A stretch of 64,000 nt of DNA, taken from positions 620,001 to 684,000 of the forward strand of contig BRON01000016.1 in the NCBI GenBank assembly GCA_024345305.1, in the 5' to 3' direction. The position numbers were made by a program, and so were the translations under genes. The notes below the pieces were generated by a model that saw only the letters and a list, made by a program, of their open reading frames with translations, was not told where the DNA came from and did not search any database. Below are positions 1 through 10,328 of this stretch, in pieces. Each line of letters begins with the position of its first letter. Within the stretch, counting starts at the first letter, position 1. The stretch is from Mrakia gelida (Eukaryota; Basidiomycota; Tremellomycetes; Cystofilobasidiales; Mrakiaceae).

Positions 1-1125
1 ACGTCGGTCGTCGACGGTGCAGTGGAGATCCAAGTTGCAAAGACTGACGAAAGTGAGACGAGACCATCGTGAAATGACTCGAGCGGCGGCTCTCGTGATC
101 TGGATGGAGGTTCCGAACGCGTCCATCGCAGCGACCTGGTTCGCGTCCGGTCCGGCGTTGTCGAAACGAAGTAGAAGGGAGGGATCCTGGAGGACAAGGG
201 TTTGAGGGTTGAGAAGGGAGAGGACGTCGACGTTGGCTCGAAAGAGAGGTAAGAGGTGGCCGTCCGGAGTAGGATAGGAGCCAGAGAGCTCCATGAGGAT
301 GTAGAGGGTGATGAGGTGAAGGGGAGATCCGCCGAGACCGACTGCATCGAGTGAGAGTCCGTGCGGGCTGGCGCCCTGGAGCAGGGTTGCTGAGACGTAG
401 AGGGCAGTGATGTTTCGAAGAGATAAGCTGGACTCGAGCCGAAGGCTGCGATGGCTCGGCTCTTGATGCTGATGTCGAGGAGGGAGAAGAAAGCGGGTCA
501 ATGATACGAAGGAGGCCCCATCCTCTCGCTGCCGCCGACTACTCACACCCCTGTTGAGAAGAGAGGCCAATCTCCAAGCTTCAGCCCGTCTGAAGACTAT
601 CCACGGCGTGCGCAGAGTTCTGGGAGCGAAGCGAACGAGCCAGTCGAAGCAGACCTGTCCGAGGACGGAGGAGGTTTGGAAGTCGGCGAACTCTGCGATG
701 AGATCAAAGATCTCTGCTGGTATCGCGGCTCGGATGGGGATGGTAGAGAGGGAAGGCTTGGGAGATCCTGGGAGAGGTTGGACCTGCAGAAGTGACAGAG
801 GGCAAGCTGTTCAGAAAGAGGGATGAGAGAAGAAGGAAGAGGAGGAAGGGAAGGAACGAGTCGAGCTCACCGCGATCCTCCTCCATGTTCCTTCCTCGCT
901 AGACATCTGATCCACCTCTGACGCAGCCTCCAAGTCCCTGACCATCCCTTCTTCGTCCTCCCTGACCCAGAATCCAGCAGGAACTTTGGTTTCTCGTCGA
1001 AGAGCTTGAAGAGACGAGGTCGCGATTCGAGCGAGACTCCCACGTTCCTTCTCCTGCTTCTCTCGGTCCTCCTTGAGCTTGACGATCTCGGCTTCCAACT
1101 CAGCGATACGCTCCGATGAGTCCAT
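1..1125 (-). CDS. F-box-like protein, 3' part cut by window edge
   Basis: A spliced gene read leftwards, starting at the ATG at 1125 and running off the window at base 1. Exon 1 (1125-871) encodes a charged coiled-coil-like N-terminus (MDSSERIAELEAEIVKLKED). After an intron with a GTGAGC donor, the next exon reads AIPAEIFDLIAEFADFQ, which resembles the F-box core. A third exon (about 480 down to 1) stays open and is Leu-rich (LYVSATLLQG, ALYILMEL-like text). F-box proteins usually recruit substrates to SCF ubiquitin ligases, with the C-terminal part choosing the substrate; that role is inferred here. The 3' end and stop codon are missing. It could instead be another LRR-containing protein with a chance F-box match. 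Confidence 0.6.
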
Positions 1126-1580
1126 GTTTCGAGGATGAGAATCCGGGTGGGAAGAGAAGAAGAGGAAAGGAGGACGTGGGTCGTCGTTGGAGAGGACCTC
1201 TCGTTCCACTCCTTCTCTCCCCTTCGGTCGAAGCTCGCTCGTCCTCCCCGAGCCGTCGTCGTCGACGCGCGTCTGTCCCTCCTCGACTCTGCAGTTTTTT
1301 TATGGACAACCTTTGCGACTTTGTAGGATCTGGCGACGAGAAAGTTTTCACCCGATCAATTTTTCTGTGATGACGCGATTCCGTTCCCAAAGCGATCACG
1401 TCCCTGCTCGCGTTGCCCCGAAGCAACTCGACTTCGATTCGATTCCCTTCCCTCCCCTCACCTCCCAACGTCCAGCTTCAACTCTTCAGCTTCTCTCAGC
1501 CCTCGGTTCTACAGCTCTCATCCTTCCCCCTTCCCCTTCCCTCTCCCCTTTCCTCTTCTCTCTTCTTTTCTTCGCCTCTG

Positions 1581-3637
1581 ATGCCCTCGGTCGACCCAAA
1601 ATCGCTCGCGACTTCAGCTCTCTACTCTCGTTTGGCTTCGATCGTTATCGACGCTGAGGAAGAGCGAGCGGGATTCTCAAACTGGGCGAAAACCTTCCAG
1701 TGCAAACCCATCACAGGTTAGTCCTCTTTTCTCTATATCTTTCAGAGCCAGCCCTGTTTCAGATGAGCTCGAGAAGAGCTCAAAAACTGGACTCGATCTG
1801 ACCCCCTCCACCTCAACCTCTTTTCTCTCCTCCTCGTTCAACCTCCCTTCAATCGCCATCGCCGCCTCCCTCGATCCTCTCGTTCTCGCCATCCACTCGA
1901 CCATCCTCTAGTCTTCCTCCCCTCAACCGAGGAAGAGTGCATCCTCATCGTCGAGCTCGCTCGGAGGGAAGGACAGACGGTTCGATGCGTCGGAGCTGGC
2001 CACTCGCCAAGCGACCTAGCTTGCACTCGAGGTTTTATGGTCAGGACAGACCGTCTAGACGATACTATCGAAGTGAGTACCTTAACCATCTTCTCCTGCC
2101 TCTTCTCTACAACTCTCTCCGAAGAAGCGAAGTCTGGGAGGTCGTTCTTCGCGCTCCTTCGACAAGTGCGGAAGTCAAAGTCGAAGCTGACCTCTCCTCC
2201 GCTTCCTTCCCCCTCCTTTGTCAGGTCGACACCGAGAAGAACGTGGTTGAAGTCGGTGCTGGAATCTCCCTCCATGCTCTCCATCGGCTCCTCGCCTCCC
2301 ACTCCCTCGCCATGTCCAACCTCGGATCGATATCGGACCAGAGCATAGGAGGAATCATCACGACAGCAACCCATGGCTCAGGGACTTCCTTCCCCGTTAT
2401 TTCAGCCTCAGTCCTCTCGGTTACCCTCATCACCGCCGACACTTCGGTCGTCACCATCTCGAGAGATCAGGACAAGGACCTCTTCCTCGCTACGCTGTGT
2501 GGGTTGGGAACGACGGGGTTGATTTTGAGGGTGCGGATGCAGGTCGAGAAGGCGTTCAGGTTGGACGAGACGGTCGAGCCGGTGCTGTTCGAGGAGTTTG
2601 CGAAGGATGGGAACTTTGAGGAGATTGGGAGGAGCAGTGAGCATACGAGGGCATGGTGGTTCCCTCAGGCCAAGTCGGTCAGCGTTGGAAGGGCCAACAG
2701 GTCCTACGAGGTGAGCCTTTCTCGGATCCGTCGAGTTTTGGGCTGAACTTCTTTCGATCATCGAGCTGATCATGTGCCTTTCCCTCTCTCTTCTTAATCT
2801 TATCTCCAGCCCGCCGTCTCGGACGCCTCGTTCGGATCCTACCTTCGGAACGTCGTCTTCGGTTTCCACATCATCCAATTCCTCCTCTTCGTCGCTCGAT
2901 ACATCCCCTCCTTCACTCCCGTCGTCGCGCGTCTCGCTTGGAAACACGTCAACGGTCGAACAGGTCGTCACATCGACGACAGCTGGAAGGTTTTCAACTT
3001 CGACTGCCTCGTGAGTATATCTCCTTCCTCTTCTCCACCTCTGAAAGCTCAGCTGACTCTCTTCGCGTTGACAGTTCGCTCAATACACGACCGAGTGGGC
3101 CATCCCAGCCGACCTCGCCCCCGCTTGTCTTCGCGAGATGCAGGTCTGGCTTGAGCAGGAGGAGAAGGACCCCAACGGAATCCGTATCCACTTCCCCATC
3201 GAGATCCGCTGGACGGACGAGGACGACATCTGGCTCAGTCCGAGTACGGGAAGGAAGACGGTTTACATCGGAGTCGTTCAGTTCAGGTTCGTTCGCGTCT
3301 CTCCCTTTCCTCACCTCGACCCTCTCTGACTTTCCTTCCTCTCTTTTCGTGATCCAGACCCTACGGCCTCCCCGTCCCCTACCGTCGCTACTTCTCCCGC
3401 TTCGTCGAGATCGTCTCCTCCTACCAAGGTCGACCTCACTGGGCCAAAGCTCACACCCTCACCCCTCCCGAACTTCGAACCCTCTACCCCTCCTTCGACC
3501 GCTTCGTCTCCCTCGTGGCCAGTCGCGACCCAGACGGCATGTTCAGGAACGAGTACGTGCGGAGGCATCTGTTAGGAGAGAAGTCGGAGGCGGTGGAGGA
3601 TGGAACGTTTAGGAGTTCGGGGAGGAGGGGAATCTAG
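1581..3637 (+). CDS. ALO1: D-arabinono-1,4-lactone oxidase
   Basis: Six exons join in frame: 1581-1716, 1912-2072, 2225-2710, 2810-3010, 3075-3286 and 3358-3637, giving 491 residues, the usual family size. Exon 1 has NWAKTFQCKP, typical of the family N-terminus. Exon 2 carries the FAD-binding segment RCVGAGHSPSDLACT, where the His is the usual site of covalent flavin attachment in this family. Exon 3 has SIGGIITTATHGSG, the conserved nucleotide-binding stretch. The last exon has GRPHWAKAHT, matching the C-terminal HWxK signature of aldonolactone oxidases. The family makes D-erythroascorbate, a fungal antioxidant, from D-arabinono-1,4-lactone, usually at the mitochondrial outer membrane. Introns have CTGAC-like branch points. 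The gene stands alone on the plus strand. Confidence 0.93.
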
Positions 3638-4358
3638 TGAGGAGGAGGAAAACGAACGAACGGCGTTCGATGATGATCTTGACTTTAGTCTACTGTAGCT
3701 TATTTACCGTTGAGGGTTTCGCGACAGAAGGGTTGATCTTTAGGTTCCAAGTCTGGCTTAGATGCTTAGTGCTCGTTTTCGTGTCCCGTTTTATAGAGGA
3801 TTGCATGACCGGGCTTTTACTGTAACACAACGCGAACTCTCGCCTCGTTCTCCTTCCTTCCATACATCTCCCTTCAGGCTCGGCTTGAAACGTTGTTGGT
3901 GATGTTGTACCTGGTGGTCGGAAGAGAGAGGGAGAAAGCTTGTCAGCAACGAGAGCAAAGAGGTGAGACGGTCGACGACGGGGAGAGGGCCCGGAGAGTC
4001 GTTGAGGAGATTGATGGTCTTCGATGGTATTGCTGGCTCGATTCGGCGAACGGGAGCGTGGTGTGGAGGAGGACGAGCTGCTGGACTGGTGTTGCGGACG
4101 AAGGGCTGAGGAGGACGAGCGAGAGGAGAGAGGTGGTGGAGTGGGAGATGGAACGCGGAGAGAACGACGCGTCGAGATGAAGAGGAGAGGACGAAGGGGA
4201 CGAACAGGGCTGGTGATTCCGAGGTCGAAGCTAGAGAGAACAAGGATATCCGCGGGTTGAGACACGAGTGAGTGGTCGAAGTCAAAGGAAAGGGAGGGAC
4301 GTAGATCGACTCACTCGAGGTGAAGGGGATGAGACGCGTCGAAGAACCGAGTTGACGC
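3638..4358. other. Intergenic, 3' flanks of ALO1 and MYND gene A
   Basis: The two flanking genes converge here. The stretch holds two TACTGTA heptamers (3691-3697 and 3818-3824) that may be part of the ALO1 3' end. On the minus strand a reading frame of about 164 residues (4285-3791) is open but low in complexity and has no recognisable motif. It could be a C-terminal extension of MYND gene A reached by alternative splicing, as discussed in the findings, or simply 3' UTR. Confidence 0.3.
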
Positions 4359-5655
4359 TCACCAATTCGGCTTGAAGCACCGCTTCTTGTGTCTCTTCCA
4401 GTCGAATCGCTGATGCTCTAAGTTCGGCGGCAGATAGATACTCGTCAGGGCGGGGTCGATGCATGAGGAAGACAGGAGAGGAAGAGCGGAAACTCGACGG
4501 ACCTTTGCAGCAGTATCGGACGACAAAGCACTGAGAAAGAGGAAGCTCTGGTCAGGAGGGATAGATACTCCGAATAATACGAGATGATTGGGACGTACTC
4601 GACTACAAGCCAACATCTCGGCCGTCTCAGGTTGGTGGTCCTGAGGGATGGGAAGCGACGTTTCTGACGTCTCCGGCTCAGACGCTCGCAGCTCGCACTT
4701 CGCCCAAGGTATGGCAGACGGAAGCAGGTTCGACAGAAGCCTCATGTCTTCCAACAAGACCTGGTGGTCCTGACAACTGATCTCCGCAAGATCCAAAGCG
4801 TCCTGCAGCCAGGCTCCACCTATGGCGGGATCGATGGAGTCGCGACGAAGCCTGACCTGAACGACGGCGATGAGGAGCTGAGTTCGATCGGGGGAAGGGA
4901 TCTCAGGGAGATGATTGAAGATCGAGGAAGTGCTCATCATGAGGTCGCATCCGAGGCCTTTGAAGACGTGGAAGAGTCGAGGAAGAACGTCGTCGTCGTC
5001 GTCGAAACCCTGAGAAAGAAGGAAGGAAAAGACGAGGGTAAGCGTGGTCTTCGGATCCAAGATAGATGTCAAGGATGCTTAGCCCAAGTTCGAAATGGAT
5101 TTCGAGACAAAGGCGATCCTTTGAGCGACGAGAAGGTAGAAGGAGCGGACCTCGAGATCGTTCTGGCGAGCGAAACGTTGACTGTATTGTCGAGCGTGGT
5201 GAAGGACCTCCCAAGCTCGCTGATGATACCAGGACCAGACCAAGGACGAAGAAGGGTTGGAGATGTCGAGGGAGTTGTTGAAGACCGTTCGAAAGAAGCA
5301 TGGGAGGTAGATGGACGCGAACTCGGACTTGAGGCGAAGGAGAGGAGGAGCGAGTCCGAGTCGATTGAGTTTCCTTACCTCTTCGTGAGTGCTGGAGGAA
5401 TAGGAAGAAAAGGACAAACCATGTACGCTCTCGAATTGACATCCGAGTTTGTCCTCTATAAGCCCGAAAACATCGAGACGAGTCAGCGGTCCGTTTACAA
5501 GCAGCTGAAAGGAGAAGGAGGAGGGGGGAGCTCACTTGAAACTCGCGTTCGATCCTCTTCATCTGCTGGAGAGACATGAGGGGAGCGGGGCCGGCGTCCG
5601 AGCCAGGCGATCGTCCCATCTTTTGACCGTACTCAGTGGCCGAGACGAATGACAT
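4359..5655 (-). CDS. MYND-type zinc-finger protein, copy A
   Basis: Start ATG at 5655 (MSFVSATEYGQKMG). Exon 1 is 5655-5536 and the next begins at 5514. An acidic exon (GFDDDDDVLPRLFHVFKGLG) starts near 5010; the exact join before it is uncertain. The C-terminus is a MYND finger split over three exons: one ending at 4599 with ...ETAEMLACSR, a 28-nt exon 4530-4503 (CFVVRYCCK) and a 59-nt exon 4417-4359 (EHQRFDWKRHKKRCFKPNW, then stop). The Cys/His spacing C-x2-C...YC-x3-H-x3-DWxxH-x3-C matches MYND fingers, with His in place of the sixth ligand Cys. These domains bind Zn and partner proteins. The N-terminal half is not recognised. It lies head to head with copy B, 318 bp apart. The stop codon sits inside a GTGAGC splice-donor-like sequence. 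Confidence 0.75.
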
Positions 5656-5973
5656 GGAGCGGAAAAGGAAGAAGGAAGGAAGGAGGAGGAGGTCAACGTT
5701 CGAGGAACGGAAGGGAGCTGAACTTGACTCGAGGTTAAGGCGAAAAGATGGGCCACGTTGGGTCGTCAAGAAGATTTTCCAACTCAGGATCTTCATTTTG
5801 GGGAAGTGAGTGGATGTTTCTTCGTCTCACATAGTCAAACTTACGAATTTCCGTACCTGGAGACGGTCGTGAAGCAGCAATCTCGACGACCGCTCTTTTT
5901 GATCGCAGAGCTCAACCTCGGCTCCTCCTTCCTTCTTCAAACCCTCACTCCCTCTACCTCTCGACTCTCTTAG

Positions 5974-7243
5974 ATGGATCCTTCGTACCTCGTTCGATTT
6001 GGGAGCCTACTGGGACTCTCTCCTGGACTTGATGGACCTTCATCGGAGCTGGCTCCTATGGACGACCTCATCGAGGCTCAGGACATGATCGTTCGTCTCC
6101 TCCCTTCCTCTTCGCTGCTCTCCTCTCTTCCTTCGTCCCGCAAGCACTCGATCCAACGTGATCCTCTATCGGCTCTCCAGGCTGAGCTTCCCGAACACCA
6201 CGCCAAGCTGTTCGAGGTGAGACTGAATAGGACTGGGAGACAGAAGGCGGAAGAGGACGAACTTCGGCTGATCCACTCTGCGACCTCCTCCCCTTGCTTT
6301 CCCAGATCCAAATCGGCGCCCAGTACTTCCCCTCGATAATCAAGAAGATTGTAGCTGCTCCCATCAGCGTAACCTCTTACCCCAACCAGGAAATCGCCAT
6401 GTACCTCTACTGGCTCCCAGGTCGAACGGCGACCAGCCTTCGCTTCGTTCGAGAGCACCCCGACGTCGCTGTCGCGTACCATCTCCTCCTCGTCAAGATG
6501 ATATGTAACCTCCCCTCGGACCTCCTCCTCGTGGGTAACAGCTATGCTTTCCTTGTTTTGACCAGGAAACTGACGTCGAACCTCTCATCATTGTCGCTTC
6601 GCAGGACGAGATCAGGGAGGAGACCGAGATCCTCAACGTCCTCCTCAAAGCTCTAGACGACAGCAGCAGCGATCTCCTAGCAGGATACCCAGGCTCGTCA
6701 ATTCCAGTACCCGAACTTTCCCCTAGAGAACACGCCAATCTTCATCAGGTCATGTTCGTCGTCTTCAGCAGCAGCCTTCTCCGCGTGGATCCTCTCAGAA
6801 TGGAATCCCTCACAGGTATCGTCGACGACGCCTTCGGGCTCTCTCGTCAGAATCTGGTTCTCTACTACTTGGTGGTCCTGCGAGAAGGCTGCAAACGAGT
6901 GGCAGAGGACAGAGACGAAGACCGTTTGCGCTCGAGCTCGAGGTGCGCCGGAGATGCAGGCTTGCGGTCGAGTGAGCAGATCTTCTCTTCCCCCTTCTCT
7001 TCGCGCGAACGTCTTCTCCGATTCTAATGCAGCTTATCTACTCCTCCAGTGTCTCACCGTTCGCTACTGCTCTCAGGGTCCGTCTTGTCGCGCCGCTTCG
7101 ATCTGTTCCCTCCTTCGCGTCGCTTCCCTTCAGTCATTAAGACTTCGAGCTCACCCCTTCCCCATCCCTTTCAAACCCTCTCAGAGCACCAACGTCTCGA
7201 TTGGAAGGAGCACAAGAAAGTCTGCGTCAAGCCGAGCTGGTGA
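5974..7243 (+). CDS. MYND-type zinc-finger protein, copy B
   Basis: Exons 5974-6216, 6306-6530, 6605-6748, 6816-6971, 7050-7077 and 7185-7243 join without a frame break and give 284 residues. The 67-nt intron 6749-6815 is needed to bring the finger into frame; its donor (GTCATG) is weak, so this join should be confirmed. The region before the finger reads TTWWSCEKAANEWQ, matching WWTCELQG in copy E and WWGCHLRG in copy C. The MYND finger is APEMQACGR + CLTVRYCSQ + EHQRLDWKEHKKVCVKPSW. Exon sizes of 28 and 59 nt are the same as in the other copies. The stop TGA overlaps a GTGAGC donor-like site at 7240. MYND proteins usually mediate protein-protein contacts in regulation; the partner here is unknown. 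Confidence 0.75.
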
Positions 7244-8248
7244 GCTGGATTTGCGTCGTTCGACGTGCTGTCAGTATCTGTTCTCGTTTTTCGCCCCGCC
7301 TCCGTCTCTTCCGTAGAGCTCTGACGGTAAATATGCTGCTTTTTTATCTACAGAAAAGCGCCTTACCTCTGGAGGCGGGATCAGCTCACGTTCGTTCCTT
7401 TCTCGCTCGAAGTCTTAGGCGTCGATCTCGCGACCGTGCTGACCCGCTCTTTCCCTTCTTCATTCTCAGTCAAAACCCTCGTTTCCGGATCTCAATGGCC
7501 TGCCGTTCTTTTATCGAACCGTTTGATTCAACGAGAGAGAGTACCTGCTGAGGTCGCTCGTTCAACACGTCTCGTCCGAAACACAACTTCTCGACTCCCC
7601 TTTCCGAATGAATCGCCAACAAGCAGAGAGAAGGGACATATCTAGTAATCGGTCGTAAGCAAAGGACATCTCCTTCGTGCGAAGAAGGTCGGAGAAGAGA
7701 AAAAAAGGAGTAACGCGTGAAGGGAGCATCTCGAACGAGAACGCGAAAACAAAAGACGAAACGGACGGGAAGGTGTGTATGCATGAGGAGTGGGGGTATG
7801 TGCTATCGAGAAGGCGGGCAAGGGCAGTAACGAAAGAAGGAGTACAAGCAAGAAGGACGAAGGGGAGAAAGAGACGCGACGAGAACGAACGAAGAGAAGG
7901 CGTGAACAAGAGAGAGGGAAGAGCGTCGTGAGAAGGAAAGAAAGAGAAAGAGATCAGGAGGAGGGTTTGATATGTATGAGGGGGTAGAAAAGGAGAAGAG
8001 AAGAGGGCATGAGAGTTCGTGGGAGGTTTGTGTCCGTCGTCGTTCGTCGTTCGTTGGTTTGGAGAAGGAGGCATGGGGTGGGAGGATCTAGGTGAGATCG
8101 AGGATGGATTGAATTGAGATGAGAATGGACCCGGTTTGGTTTTGGTGGTGGTGACTGAGAGAAAGTCGAAAAAAAAGAAAGGGAGAGGAGACGAGGTCAG
8201 CGAGGGTCGACGAGAAACGCGGTCAGGGAACGACTCGATGTACGAACC
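7244..8248. other. Intergenic, no supported gene
   Basis: Convergent 3' flanks of MYND copy B and the J-domain gene. An intron-like segment with a CTGAC branch and CTACAG acceptor ends at about 7353, just after copy B. The rest (about 7640-8250) is purine-rich on the plus strand and gives only low-complexity reading frames. I see no gene in it. Confidence 0.3.
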
Positions 8249-9926
8249 TCAGTTGACCAGCGTCTCCTGCTTCCCGCCTCCGAGCCAGCCTTCACCACTC
8301 TCCAGAACAGCAGCCGTCATTTTTCTGGACGAGAAAGGAAAACGAAAGCAGAGCGAAGTCAGCGATCGTTCGGTCGCGTCTCGAAGCCCGTCCGCATTCG
8401 ACGCGTCCTCCGGCTCGTTCAGTCCAGTTCGAACACTCACAGAGTCATCTCCAGCTTGGTATTCAACAACCCAGCTCCAGCTCTGCTCGCAGCTATCTCA
8501 GGCTCCGTCGGAGGCGTCCAGCTCTCGGGTCCTTGGGAGATCGTTTGAGGTTCCTTCGGTCGACGAGGAGAGGGAGAGGTTGTTTCTGGAGGTGGTTTTG
8601 GATTGGCGAGTCGTTTACGTTCGGCGACGAGTTCCGTTTCAGCCTCGTCCTTGAGAGCTTTGTCGATTTGGAGAGGTATCGAGACGACGACCCGAGTGAG
8701 TTGGAGAGTGAGACGAAGACGACCTCCTAGGTCGAGCCAACGAAGCGCGCGTAGGTTCTGTTGTATCTCGTAGAGTCGGATCTGGAGAGACGTCGAGGAG
8801 AAGTGTCAGCAAGTGTGAGACCGGCTCGCTTGAGGAAGGAAGCTCGAGATGAGCGCTCGGGGAGGGAAGGAAGCTCGACGCACGAGCTCGAAGCGGATTA
8901 CGCCAGCGTACTTCTGTCCTCCCAGCAGCAGGGTCCGTAGACGACGCAGAGCACCCTCCAACGTCTCGACAGTGTCGTTTCCGAGGTTGAGACCCGAGTT
9001 GGTCTCGTTGATGGCGTCTGCGAAGGGACAAGGAAGGGAAACGAAAGCTCATCAGCTCCTCTGCTCTCCTCGTTTCATCCCCGACCGACTCGCTCCTCTT
9101 GGCTCGCCGTTCTACTCACTGATGACGACCCTGATCATGTGGAAGTCTCCTTCGATGAACTGATGGAGAGAGCGTAGGGCGTTTGATGAGCTCGAGTAAG
9201 GGATCGTGGACTCGAGAGAAACGAAAGCTCACCTCTGTCCAGACCTGAAACAAGACCCCGTTCAACGTCTCTTCTGCTGCTCGTAGATCTCCCGCTGAGG
9301 ATCCTCCTTCGAACCCTCCATCGTGACTCCAGAAGGAGCTGGGGAAGCTTGTTCTTGATCCTGATGAGGTTGAGGGTGAAGCGTCGTAGAGTCGTTTGGA
9401 AGCAGGGTCGGAGAGGACGGTGAAGGCGAAGCTGAGCTTCTGGAACGCTGAGGTTGCGGGAGGGAAGGAAGGGAATTTGCTGCCGAGATTAAGTAAGACG
9501 GGAGAGAAGAGAGGAGAGTCAGAGAGTGTAGGTGTGAGAGAGAGGGAAAGAGAGGCAAAGTGGGAAGGGAGGGGAGAGGAGAGGAAGGAAGAGTCGAGTG
9601 GAGCTGATGTTTGAGGGACTCACTCTGGATGAACGGAACGAGCTCGATGGAGATAGATTTTCCTCATCTCCTTCGAGTCAGATTTGTACTTGGAGCATCC
9701 CAGGATCTCGTACAGATCGTTCGAAGCGTTAATCTTTTCGATCATGGCGTAGGAGGTGGAGGAAGCTGGGAAAGAAAGCAAAGAAGACACGGGAAGGGAA
9801 GGAAAGAGCGAGGAACGTGGTGCGTGAGCTTCTCTCCTCCTCTACTGCTCCTCCTCCTAGTTCGATAAGATGAGAGATAGTAGGGAGGGGTTACTAACCT
9901 GAGTCTGGTGGTGATGATTTCGACAT
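8249..9926 (-). CDS. J-domain (DnaJ) co-chaperone, class C type
   Basis: Start ATG at 9926 (MSKSSPPDS), a 28-nt first exon, then an exon with SYAMIEKINASNDLYEILGC and KEMRKIYLHRARSVHP. That exon ends in CAT CCA GA; the next begins with C, so splicing creates the HPD triad followed by KFPSFPPATSAFQKLSFAFT and VLSDPASKRLYD. This is a complete J-domain near the N-terminus, which stimulates Hsp70 ATPase. The remainder has no Gly/Phe or zinc-finger region, so it is class C. Later exons contain FIEGDFHMIRVVI, NLGNDTVETLEGALRRLRTL and LYEIQQNLRALRWLDLGGR, an unrecognised helical region. The last exon ends GGGKQETLVN at the stop at 8249. The frame stays open upstream to 10232, so the start could be earlier. 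Confidence 0.85.
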
Positions 9927-10328
9927 GTTGGAGGGAGGAGGAGGGAGACCGTCGGAAGGAAGGAGAGTTTGGAGGAGGCCGTTCGTTGGGTTCCAAAGGG
10001 GAGGGAACGAGAGAGTCGGATGCGCACACAACCTCCCGCCGACGAGCGAGGAGTTTCGACCTAAGGGAGAAGAAGGATTTCGGGTGCAGAAGAGGGAAGA
10101 GGTAGGCCTTGGTAGAAGAGACGAGAGAGTTGGCGTGGCAGTTGGTCGATTCACCTCGAGCTCCCCCTCTCCCTCTCCACTCTCGCTCGCTCGATCCGCA
10201 GACCCCTTCCCTTTCACGAGCCAAAACACCAAGTCGCGTCCTCAAGAAAAAAATCAACACAACTCAAAATCAAACAACTTCGATATAAGATTACTTCGCT
10301 ATAGATCCCTACCCCCTACCACTCTGCT
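9927..10328. other. Intergenic between two minus-strand genes
   Basis: The 5' flank of the J-domain gene and 3' flank of the F-box gene. The minus frame in phase with the J-domain start stays open through most of it but is low in complexity. No separate gene is seen. Confidence 0.3.

Noticed and set aside
3791..4285. A 164-residue minus-strand frame after MYND copy A as an independent gene
   Set aside because: No motif and compositionally simple; kept only as a possible alternative C-terminal extension.
7562..8074. A 170-residue minus-strand frame between MYND copy B and the J-domain gene
   Set aside because: Low-complexity Ser/Phe/Leu text from a purine-rich region, without motif or splice signals; probably UTR.
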